From Smittium culicis (lineage: Eukaryota > Kickxellomycota > Harpellomycetes > Harpellales > Legeriomycetaceae), in contig LSSN01000419.1 in assembly GCA_001970855.1 (NCBI GenBank), positions 8,915 to 23,879 of the forward strand: a DNA stretch of 14,965 bases. The letters are read 5' to 3'. A program made the translations under genes and the position numbers. Of this stretch, positions 1 through 9,351 are shown piece by piece. Under the pieces are notes generated by a model that searched no databases, was not told where the DNA came from, and saw only the letters and a program-made list of their open reading frames with translations. Each line of letters starts with the position of its first letter. Position 1 is the first letter of the stretch.

Positions 1-156
1 AATATAAATATAAATATAAATATAAATATAAATATAAATATAAATATAAATATAAATATAAATATAAATATAAATATAAATATAAATATAAATATAAATA
101 TAAATATAAATATAAATATAAATATAAATATAAATATAAATATAAATATAAATATA
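1..156. repeat. Perfect hexanucleotide satellite, (AATATA)26
   Basis: Twenty-six uninterrupted copies of AATATA fill the first 156 bases and then stop at TGTTTTC. The tract begins at the first base of the window, so its true length is unknown. It contains no G or C. It is a microsatellite, not a telomere: known fungal telomere repeats contain G-rich triplets. The lack of any interruption points to recent expansion, or to a place where an assembly was cut at a repeat (inference). Confidence 0.97.
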
Positions 157-2700
157 TGTTTTCAAATATTTTCATGTTAAAAAATGTATTACCATTTAAC
201 TAGGATTAAATGAATGGAATCTATTGTTGTTGATACAAAAGCAAATTCTATCAGTGAGGAAATAAAAAAAATACCAAATAAGAGATTTATAAAAACTTTA
301 AATTTTCTGCGAAATACTTGCAGTATTTCCAAGTTCATTATCGAGATTTTGATAAAAATGATCAGAATTCAGTTTAGTTATTATAAATAGCAAAAAAAAT
401 TAAAAAAAATTAAGGGTTCAAAATAAAAAAAGAGTAAAAATTAGTATGGTATATATAAAGTGGAATAAACTAAAATAGGAAAGTAAATCCAATAACAGCT
501 ATATTATAAATTCTTAAAATTTATAAAAATTTTAATCGAGTATAAAAAAATATTAATGTACAAATAAACAATAATTACAGTTATTGGTGCATTTATCATT
601 ATACATATATATATTTCCTATTATTGATATATTTTATCGTTACCAATATTTACTAAGAGTATCTTTGGAACCTTCTTATCCAAAATTTTTCATATTCTTG
701 TAGGATTTAACGGTATAATATATTCATATTCTATGCTTTATTCTTATGATAATATACAAAACATTTTATTAATACTGTAAACAGCTGCTGTCTGTTTTTT
801 TTTAATTTTGAAAGTAGCTTAGCTGAGTAATCGAGCTCGTTTTACCTTCAAGTTAGATGATTTCAAGTCAATGGAATCATTTTTATACTACAAGTAGTTA
901 TAAAATAAAGCTAAATATATGGCCATTGCCCAGCATTGAAAATTTACTCAACTATATGATCAAATTAAAGTGTAGAATAATAGGAACGCCTTTTCGATTC
1001 AGGAAATATTTATTGAAGATTTTACTATTCCCTGCTTATCGACATCAGGGATTATCATTGTCGCACATTCTATTAGTGTCTTGTGTATTTAAAAAGTATA
1101 CAACTCATTACGATGATATTAAACTTTTATAAGTAATATAAAAACATAAAATAAAACAAGAAGCTCTTATAATTGGCTAATGAATAACGGATCGCGCAGA
1201 TTACTAAAAGTGTTCATATTATTTGGAGTCTAGATTAAGAGCTATACTTGTTTAAATATATAACTTGTATTTTATTGATTTATTTCTTGAACTCCCATTA
1301 ATTACATGAATTGTTTTTTTTCTTGTAAATGTGAATTTTTTTTAGCAATCTAAATCATCAAAAAACTATAATTAGATTAAATACGAAATATTTGAAATAA
1401 GTGCAGTGCATTAAATTGGCGCAAGTTTATTTAATTTGAAGATAAAAGTATAGTTCGATTAATATTTAATAACGGCACCTTATAATTTCTAACATAGGTG
1501 GAATAAAAGGGTAATATTGTCTATAATCATAAATTATGATTTTAATAGAACCGATGTTACGTGAAAGTTAAGAAAGGTACCAATTATTTAAAGTATAAGG
1601 TATTATTTGTTTTTTTTTAAATACAATTTACGGTAATTGAGAGTAAGAGCTTCTTAAGACTCATAAAAAAGGTTTGTTTTATTTTTAGCGACTTGCTCAG
1701 ATTTATCAGCGTCATTTTTATCAGGCGAAAGCTTTTTATTCTCAAGTTTCGCTTTTATGACTTCAGCTAAATTATCATTTTTTTTAAAAAAAATATTAAG
1801 AATCAAGGTTTGGAGCGAAATTTAATAGATTTTTTTAAATAAAAAGGCATTCTTATTTATTTGTAAACTTACATAAAATAACAACTGGAATCGATAATAG
1901 TTCAATAAATTCTAAAAATTATTAAATAAATTTATTTATAAGCTCTAATTATAGACTATTTAATTTCTTACCACCAATCATTTTATCTTTTAATTATATA
2001 TATACTCGATTATTTATCCTCAATTATAGAAGAGATAGTGAGATATGTGCTGTTGAATAAGTTTTTTTTAGGTTATATGTAAAGGAATAAGTATACTGTC
2101 CGAAAAAGCTGAGATTAATGGTCCTTTTTTTGATTTTTGCAAGAAATTACTAATATAATAAAGTGAATACTAACTTGTTAATTTTAATAGACATAAATTT
2201 ATTTAAAGGTTTTTTTTGGCTTCGCAGTTAAGTGGTTAAATACTTTTTTTTTCTTTAGCAGATAACATAGATATATAGGGTTAATATTTCAAGGTTCGTA
2301 TTTTGGGTTTTTTTTTATTAGCAAATATGTATCAAAAGATCCATGTTTTTTTGCTAATGTATTGCAAATATTATTGGTTTATTGGAACTCAACAATTTTT
2401 TATTTTTTTGTGTGGCTTTATTATGTTGAGTACTAAAGGGAATACATCCAGAAAATAAGTGCCCGCTATTGGATGTAAAATCTAATCTAGCATTCTCATA
2501 AATCACGCGAAATATTCTGACACCCATCTTTAGCTTTACTTTAAATTACAAGTAAAAGTCTATTCACTTTAATTTTATTTATACGTAGCACTTTATTTCA
2601 TAGCCTTCATTTTCAAACATTTTTTTAATAAATTAAGGGGGTTTTTTTTAAAGGCTGTTATTAATATCACTCATTTTCTTTTAAATGTAATATACTATTT
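157..2700. other. AT-rich non-coding stretch, no gene recognised
   Basis: This stretch is dense in A and T runs of 6-10 bases and has stop codons in every frame. It contains one open frame of 91 codons (857-1132, listed separately) and a short hairpin-like inverted repeat at 1525-1541 (AATCATAA, one base, TTATGATT). I see no tRNA with a recognisable T-arm, no protein family signature on either strand and no transposon ends. Diverged exons of an unknown gene cannot be excluded by eye. Confidence 0.6.
857..1132 (+). CDS. Unrecognised 91-codon open frame, probably chance
   Basis: The frame opens with ATG and closes with TAA. The predicted product is basic and rich in Ile, Leu, Lys and Tyr; it has no motif I recognise, no clear signal peptide and no membrane segment. 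At roughly 72% A+T, stops should occur about once in twelve codons. A rough estimate therefore puts a frame this long near the chance limit for about 7 kb read in six frames. No splice pattern or conserved word ties it to neighbouring sequence. I list it only because it is the longest open frame in the 7 kb upstream of the aspartate kinase gene. Confidence 0.12.
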   Translation: MISSQWNHFYTTSSYKIKLNIWPLPSIENLLNYMIKLKCRIIGTPFRFRKYLLKILLFPAYRHQGLSLSHILLVSCVFKKYTTHYDDIKLL

Positions 2701-5700
2701 ATTAAAATATAAAGAAAGCTACAAAGCATAAATACTTATTTTTTATTATATTCAGGGACTTGAAATCTTGACACATGCAGACTCGTTCAAGCATTATCGC
2801 TTGTACAGAATAAGACTTTATCTACACAGGGTTTGGTATCTATATTTAGTCTGCGATTTCTATGGCACATCTAGAATCTTGAACGCTTTATAGTTTGGGA
2901 GTAATGCTATTGTTTATTTTAGATAATTGAAATAAAACAAAAGTCAGCTGAAGTTGGAATACCCTTATTTATTGCCAGCATATAGAGCGTATTAGCTGCA
3001 GCTTAGATTTGGCTTAGCTGCTAAACAACCCAATTAATCCGTCACAGTATTGTTACGCACTTGCGCTCCCATTATGCTGTTTTTTGCGATAATACCTCAT
3101 TGTTATATATTTAGAGATTTGCTTTTTTTTTTTTTGGGTAGATGAACGAAAGTTGTCACAATCTTTGCACTTTCACTTTATTGGACCTAAATGTCTCCAA
3201 GAACAGATTTTTAATATAATTTTTAATTTTCGGGAATTCTTAGCTGATGAGCCAATCGATATTATTGAAAATGTTGAGTGAATTTTTATTGAGATCTTTG
3301 ACAAACCACCTTTTGATTTTTTTTCCCCCCCGCCTTTAAAATTACGAAAAAAAAAGATTTTGATTTATTGATGCAAAGATAATTCGTAAAATTCGTAAAA
3401 GAATTTAGTGAATTTAGATGAAAGTGTTTTAAAAAATAAAAATAAAAATAATTTGTGAGTTTTTTTTATCTAAAAGTCAACAACACAATTTAGTTTAAAG
3501 CATGACTTGAAGGAAAAAAAAAAAAAAGAAAAAACTTGACAATTGTCTGCTTCCCCAAAGAGAAAGCCTTTAGTGATTATTTTTTCTTCATGTTTAATCA
3601 TTGGCTATACACTTAAATTCGAACTTCCTTGGCATAAGTCCCCTTTATTTTTTTTTTTTTATCAAGCTTGTAAATGTAACTAGAAACAAAATTTAACACA
3701 AATAAAAAATTTTGCCACTAAGGTAAAGTATTTTAGTTATGAGTTGCATCAGCGAGAGGTTATGTATGCCACATTTAAGGTTAGTGGCCTCAACCTGAGA
3801 TTTTACTGATTCATTCGAAATACTGTTTTTTTCGCCTGCTACCCTCTATCTTAATCCTAAGCTAAGGTTTTATTGCCTTATTATTACTATTTTTTTGGTG
3901 GGAGGAGCATTTTCATTTAAAAATTTTATATACTTTTATGAATCGCTTTATATATAAAAAACTCTATTCAAAATTGAATAGAATTACTATGTTTTTTCTT
4001 TACTTTATGAATTTTTTTTATTCACTGAAATTTAATCATTCTGGACATTGAATAGCCTTAAACTACCAAAACTAATCTACTTGTTCATTTCAAAAATGAT
4101 TAGCTACACACCAAAAAAAAAAAAAAAAAAAAGCAGGTTAACTGACAAAAAAGTTATAACCACAAAGAGAATGCAGGCAAGTCAATTCATAAAGTAACGA
4201 TTTTTTTTAGCAATTTAGGATTTATTTCTCCGTGAACGTATTTTCAACGTAAAAAGTTGATCCGCCAAAATAAAAAAAAAAAGCAGAATCAAATTAAACT
4301 AAAAGTTTAGTTGGAAAGATATATATAAGCCTAAATGAAAAAAAAATTTTTTTTTTATTTTTTATGGGAAAGGCGTTCCATGATGGATAATATCTAAAGT
4401 TTATTATATGATCAGGTCCAGGTCTTTATAAGACGATGGAAATTGGCTTGATAATACAAATTCAAAAGTAAAAAAAAAAAAATTAAATTAGGGTTCTTGA
4501 ACCAATGCTCCTCAGTAGGTACGGAGCTGTTATAACAGTAGAGGTAGGGAATCGGATATCAAATTATTTATTTTTATCAAATTTACATTTTTGTTTTTGT
4601 TTTTGTTTTCTAATTTGTATAAACTTTTTTAATAATTGCCCTAACTAAAAGTAAAAATTATTGACTATTGCGCTACTAAGATTATAATTTTTTCCCCAGT
4701 ATTTTTGCCTAGAAGAATAAAATTGTAGTATAAACTTTATATTGGTTACCAATTCGGATAACAATAATGATACAGTTTGCGAATTTTTTTGCTTTCATTG
4801 TATATAAACATTTACATTTTTAATATTGAGTGAAAAAAAAAAGTATGCTATATATTGATTTTACTTTATATTATTAAACACCTGTTATGAGATGGGTGTG
4901 GGTTCGTTTTGAATAAGATTTTTTTTCATAAGGCTATTAATCTCGGTTGCGATCTTGAATATTTTGAATGCCATAGATTATTATTTAGTGACTTAAAACA
5001 GGGCCGATTAACTAGATAATTAAAAAAAGATGGGTATTAGTTTTTATTTTTTCCGATTTACACTATATAAATTAAGGCTTCTTTGAAAAAAGGAGCTTGC
5101 ACTAGTAATTTTTATTTCATGAGATAATTTTTAGTTTTTTAATGTAAAGATGAAATTGCGAAGTATAATTTAGATACCAATAATTAAACTGTTGAACCAA
5201 ATTTTAATTTTGAATTTAATGTTTGATATCATTTATTATCATTTAAGAGCAATGAGTAGAAAAGGTTGGATACCATGATATCCAAATAAAAATAATTCAA
5301 TATTTGAAATTAAAAATATCTTTGATTTAAAAAAGATTCAATGTTTAAAAATTAAAAAAAAATTCTGGTCGTATCTCAATTCAGATAATATTACTGTGTG
5401 TGTGTCTGACAAGGAAGCGTCTTATATTTATTGACTAATATACTTTGATAAATCTGATGTGTATTCAATGGAACATTAGCTTTACTTTTGCACAGCATTC
5501 ATGTATTAGACTATTTTAATGAAAATTGTATTTTTATTTTGAGGGGTGAAAGATAGCAAATACAATGCCATAAAAGTTTGCTATTATCATTAGCGTGTGA
5601 AAATAAGTATTTATTGATAGTTTTTATTGGACGGATAAGAGAATTGATTGATAATGGATAAATGAACGGCGATGAATGCAAAAAGCTTACGATATTTTTT

Positions 5701-5880
5701 TTATGCATAAGGAATAGGGAAATAGATTAACGATTGCGCGATTAGTAGATATTTTTGTGTGCTTTGTAATCGATGGAATTCTATTGCACAAAAATTATTG
5801 AGCTGTAATTTAGCTAATCGAATAGTTGCGAGAAAGTCAGATCATAATACACGAATTATTTTTTATTTGTGACTGATTTC
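2701..5880. other. AT-rich non-coding stretch with homopolymers and small inverted repeats
   Basis: There is no recognisable gene here. Bases 2750-3060 are somewhat richer in G+C and contain a 53-codon open frame (2732-2893) that I could not identify. Simple-sequence items include an A9T10 run at 4338-4356, (TTTTTG)3 near 4590, and a short TG repeat near 5395-5405. Small inverted repeats occur at 3964-3981 (CTATTCAA/TTGAATAG, two-base loop), 4527-4538 (CTGTTATAACAG) and 5266-5285 (TTGGATA/TATCCAA, six-base loop). Short stems of this kind are expected by chance in such AT-rich DNA. Confidence 0.55.
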
Positions 5881-6519
5881 GAAGGATATTTAACTTTTTA
5901 TCCTGTTACTGCGGAGAGAGAGAGAAGTATAAGCATAATTCCATATTTTAAATTTTTTTTATAAAAGAAGTAGGTAGAATTCTTGGCTTAGTTAGTTCGA
6001 GGAGATACAGGACATTGGTATATTAATCGAAAACTAGTATCAGGCATTTCAGATTTTGGGTCTAAGGTCCCTATAGCTATTTAGTCTTCAAAAAAGGAAA
6101 AACATAATGTAAGCTGAAGAACGTGGGGGATATAAGCTAATTATGAAGGCTATGTGAAATGTAAACTTATTGATTGGGAGCGTGCTGATAAGCAAACTTG
6201 CTTTGCAATTATTAGTCATTATGATGAAATACAATTTGCTTTGATTTGAAGCGGGTAATTTATCGGGGTTAGATAGCTAAATTATTGGCTGGTACTGCTG
6301 TTTCCCGCTTTTTTTGGCTTAGAAATTAAATAATTTGCTTTTGTTAAAGAATCAATTGGAACGTTTATCATAGACATAAAGGTCAGAAATGAATTTACAA
6401 CATGGGCGCTTTTTTATGAGTGTTGCGGTATAGCCCACCGAGTATTTTGTGGAGTATTTTTTACAGTTAGTGGTATAGCTGACGTAGATATGTTCATGTT
6501 AATACAGTTAACGCTGGTG

Positions 6520-6640
6520 ATGGAAACAGTGATAGTGATGGTGATAGTGATATTGATAATGTTAATTTAATTAATTTCTGTAGTGGGCGGTGATTTTAAT
6601 GTTAGTGTTAGTGTTATTGGCGTTACTATTGCCTTGGATT
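6520..6640. repeat. Imperfect GTGATA / GTTAGT short repeat
   Basis: Bases 6520-6560 are built mainly from GTGATA and GTGATG units. After a short AT-rich gap, 6598-6620 carries GTTAGT, GTTAGT and GTTATT. The period is six, with a weaker period of three. In one frame the first part reads as alternating Asp, Ser and Gly, but stops close this frame on both sides, so I treat it as a degenerate microsatellite and not as coding sequence. Confidence 0.45.
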
Positions 6641-6898
6641 TGCTGGTATCGGGGAATATAGCCAATAGATGCGCACTATTTAAATAGGGTAATTGGGCAA
6701 AATGCTATTAGTGGCAGGAATTAAGCGCAAATAATGGCTGAGATTAGCAGCAGAGTTATATAATAGCCTGGGCCCAGCGAATAAAAGCAACAGATCCCAA
6801 AAAATAAAAAATCGCAACTGAGAAAACATTAGTCAGTGCATAAAAATAAATTCGCAAATACTCAGCAATCGATTAAATCAGAAATATAGCTTTAAAGG

Positions 6899-6907
6899 TA
6901 TAAAAAG
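6899..6907 (+). promoter_or_regulatory. TATA-like box upstream of the aspartate kinase gene
   Basis: TATAAAAAG lies about 400 bases upstream of the HOM3 start codon and about 65 bases before the C-rich leader begins. In a fungal gene this spacing would place transcription start near the beginning of that leader. TATA-like words are common in DNA this AT-rich, so position and context are the only support. Confidence 0.3.
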
Positions 6908-6944
6908 AGGGCATAAAGAAGCCACATACTTCTTCCATTAGAAA

Positions 6945-6969
6945 TTTATACATGTATAAACTCGAGTTT
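6945..6969. promoter_or_regulatory. Two overlapping perfect palindromes
   Basis: TTTATACATGTATAAA (6945-6960) is a perfect 16-base palindrome. It overlaps AAACTCGAGTTT (6958-6969), a perfect 12-base palindrome, by three bases. The pair sits exactly where base composition switches from G-rich to C-rich on the plus strand. Such symmetric sites can bind dimeric regulators, but I cannot match either to a named factor and saw no Gcn4-type TGACTCA site nearby. Confidence 0.4.
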
Positions 6970-7299
6970 CTTTTTTAGCTGTCCTCCTCTATTTATTTTA
7001 TTTGCTACCCGACTACGCACTTATCCCATAATCCCCACTCCCCTTTAAATCATACAAGAATATATTACCTACACTATTACTTATCCCTTTTACCATATTT
7101 ATTCCATTTACTAACATATTCCGAATTTCTACCTGTATTAAACCTATTTTTTTAAAACTCTCATCCCCTTACTATCAGCCCAAAAAAGATTCTACCCACC
7201 TTATAATCCTATTATTTATAAGTTTATACATTAAAATAGTACAGCCCCTATTTTCTCCGCTTTTGAAAAAAAAAAAACTTCTAATTACCTGTAAACATA
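6970..7299 (+). promoter_or_regulatory. C-rich, G-poor leader/promoter of aspartate kinase
   Basis: About 330 bases before the HOM3 ATG are pyrimidine-rich and almost free of G; 7021-7080 has 19 C and 1 G. Pyrimidine-rich tracts around and downstream of transcription starts are common in fungal genes. The last 100 bases contain no ATG, so no upstream ORF competes near the start codon. The segment is probably partly 5' untranslated region; the exact transcription start cannot be read from sequence alone. Confidence 0.5.
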
Positions 7300-9057
7300 A
7301 TGACTGTCTTAAAAAACGATCCTGGAAAGCCAACTCTAGTTATTAAATTTGGTGGAACTAGTATAGGGAAATTTCCCCTAAAAATATGCAGAGAAATCAT
7401 ACCGTAAGTTTCAATAAAACCATAAAATATTTCTACTAAATAAAATTTTACCTCTTTTTTTCAACTGTATTTATAAACTTTATTTTATTCTGTTTCTAGG
7501 AATTTACTCGTTGATTACAGACTAGTCGTTGTTTGTTCAGCCCGTAGTACCGACGTCAAAGCTAAAGGAACCACTTCTTTGCTCATGAAAGCTGCCGATT
7601 TAGCCGAACATTACGACCCAGAAGTCTCTTTTACCGATATTATAAGCGAAATCAAAGAAAATCATATAGTTGCCGGAAATAAAGATATAAACAGCCAAGA
7701 AATTAGAGAATCTTATAAATCTATAGTTACTGATATTTGCCATAGACTTCAACAGCTGTTGGAAGCAAGTCAAGTCATTGACGAAGTTTCTGAACGCACG
7801 CGTGATATAATTATAGGAACTGGCGAAAGATTAAGCTGTGAATACGTTAGAGCTCTCCTCTTAGACAATTCAGTATCCGCAAGAGTTGTCAACTTGGAAA
7901 AAGCTATTACCGAAAAGTTTGATTCAAACGATTTGGACCAGACTTTCTACAATTACTTAAGTTCGAGGTTTGCTGAACTTTGCAATTCTACTGGAAGCGA
8001 CGTTTCTATCGTTACTGGCTACTTTGGCCCAGTTCCTGGAGGTATCATTTACTCTGTTGGCCGTGGGTATACCGACTTAACAGCTGCCCTTATTGCCGCT
8101 GGTATTGGCGCCCACGAACTGCAAATATGGAAAGAAGTTGATGGTGTTTTTAGTGCTGATCCCCGTAAAGTACCTTCTGCTAAACTGTTGCATATAATTA
8201 CTCCTGAAGAAGCTGCTGAATTAACTTATTACGGTAGTGAAGTCGTGCACCCATTCACTATGGAGCAAGTCATGAACGTAATGATCCCTATTCGCATCAA
8301 AAACGTCCAAAATCCTACCGCAGAAGGAACTGTCATTTCGCCTGAGCTTATGTCACGCCCAATCTCTAGAGAAGATTCTCAAACCAGTTTATCTGAGTCA
8401 AGCGGTAGCACATTTAACCTCCACAAAATCCAATCAAGCCCGCAACTGTTGCTTAAAAACGGATATATGCTTGATCTATCAAGACGTCAACCAACTGCTG
8501 TAACAATAAAGGATGACATCTTGATTCTAAACGTCCACTCAAACAGGAAATCTGTATCCTACGGCTACTACGAGCACATCTTCTCCACCCTAAACAAGCA
8601 CAGGGTTGTTGTCGACCTCATCAGTACATCCGAAGTCCACGTGTCAATGGCCATATCTGCATCAAACGTATCACAAGTTCTGCCGAAACTCAAGGCCGAT
8701 CTGCTCAAGCTTGGAAACGTCGACGTGATTTCAAACAAAGCCATTCTGTCGCTTGTCGGTAAGCAAATGCGCAACATGGTTGGTATATCCAGCCGCATGT
8801 TTACATGCCTTGCCAAGGCCGGCGTCAGTATCGACATGATATCCCAAGGAAGCAGCGAAATCAATATCAGCTGCGTCATCAGCGCAAGCAAAGGAATCAT
8901 CGCATTAAACGCTATCCACGACGCTCTATTATCGTCTGAAACCAGTCTCGAAAGCGATCCTGAAGCCATCAAGGATCTCATGCTCTCAAATGGCAACATA
9001 GCCGCAAAATCTAATAACTTTACTATTTCTCCCTCGCCTAGCAACATTTCTGATTAG
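7300..9057 (+). CDS. HOM3: Aspartate kinase (EC 2.7.2.4), two exons
   Basis: The enzyme phosphorylates L-aspartate with ATP, the first step towards threonine, methionine and homoserine-derived compounds in the cytosol. Exons 7300-7403 and 7500-9057 join to 553 codons; yeast Hom3 has 527. Visible motifs are KFGGTS (residues 16-21), the SARS turn (48-51) with the fungal KAKGTTS stretch after it, GERLS (143-147), the fungal-type nucleotide loop GRGYTDLT (222-229), EVDGVFSADPR (247-257) and ELTYYGSEVVHP (275-286). Two C-terminal ACT regulatory domains follow at about 374-430, with the DLISTSEVHVS core, and about 449-510, with DMISQGSSEINIS. By family knowledge these ACT domains bind threonine for feedback inhibition. 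The tail after about 515 is Ser/Asn-rich and does not look conserved. The ATG at 7300 is the first before KFGGTS. The second half of the gene is clearly richer in G+C than the first. Confidence 0.97.
7404..7499 (+). other. Intron in aspartate kinase gene (96 nt)
   Basis: The donor is GTAAGT directly after ATA CC and the acceptor is TTTCTAG before G AAT TTA; it splits the Pro35 codon in phase 2. Unspliced, the reading frame would hit TAA immediately after CCG. Splicing joins the KFGGTS exon to the SARS exon in frame, as the family requires. A possible branch site, TACTAAA, lies near 7434. Confidence 0.95.
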
Positions 9058-9351
9058 CTAATGTTTTCTTTTTTGATTTAACTAACAAGAATAATTTATT
9101 TTCAATCCTTTAATAAATATCTTTTAAATGTTTATCCTTTTTAATTTGTTTTACTAAAATCATTTAATTAACCAGGTTAAAGTTTATATGTATTTTTTCA
9201 AATTGTTGAAAAGTATGAACCAAGAAAGAGACAAAAGTGTACAAGTAATTTGTCCATGGTAATTTAAATATCATGCAAGTAGCTAGTATCCACAATAAAT
9301 ACGATTCTTTTTATTTTTTTAAAGAAAAAAAAAAAAAAGAAATAAACAAAC
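9058..9351. terminator. Convergent 3' spacer with poly(A) signals for both genes
   Basis: This 294-base AT-rich gap separates the stop codons of two convergent genes. AATAAA at 9112-9117 lies 55 bases after the aspartate kinase stop on the plus strand. On the minus strand AATAAA lies at 9310-9315, about 37 bases after the VAM7 stop. Two more plus-strand AATAAA words occur near 9293 and 9340. No other gene is visible. The short gap means the two 3' untranslated regions could overlap (inference). Confidence 0.55.

Larger units (their letters stand above)
5881..6970. other. G-rich upstream block, no protein gene recognised
   Basis: The plus strand here has many more G than C; for example 6541-6600 has 14 G and 2 C. 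It holds a GA repeat near 5914-5925 and an imperfect GTGATA/GTTAGT repeat at about 6520-6640. No frame stays open long enough to support a gene and I recognise no protein words on either strand. The block ends at a cluster of promoter-like elements upstream of the aspartate kinase gene. It could be promoter DNA, a leader of a minus-strand transcript, or the remains of a gene. Confidence 0.4.

Noticed and set aside
1..156. Telomere or CRISPR array
   Set aside because: The repeat is a six-base A/T-only tandem without spacers and without the G-rich strand of telomeres.
2732..2893. 53-codon plus-strand frame preceded by an acceptor-like TTCAG
   Set aside because: The surrounding 300 bases are slightly GC-richer and the translation looks protein-like (Tyr/Leu/Arg-rich), but I match it to no family and find no consistent neighbouring exons. 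The length is easily reached by chance.
3000..3065. Possible terminal inverted repeat of a DNA transposon around the word CCGTCACAGTA
   Set aside because: I found no inverted partner elsewhere in the window and no transposase-like frame nearby.
4490..4560. tRNA or snoRNA candidate around GGTTCTTGAACC and CTGTTATAACAG
   Set aside because: The bases do not fold into a T-arm with a seven-base loop or a full cloverleaf, and no paired C and D boxes are present at snoRNA spacing.
5511..5708. 65-codon minus-strand open frame
   Set aside because: Its length is within chance for this composition, and the product has no recognisable motif or splice partner.
8568..9047. 159-codon open frame on the minus strand
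   Set aside because: It lies entirely antisense to the ACT-domain half of the aspartate kinase gene. Its openness follows from the GC-richer codons of that gene, and its product has no recognisable motif.
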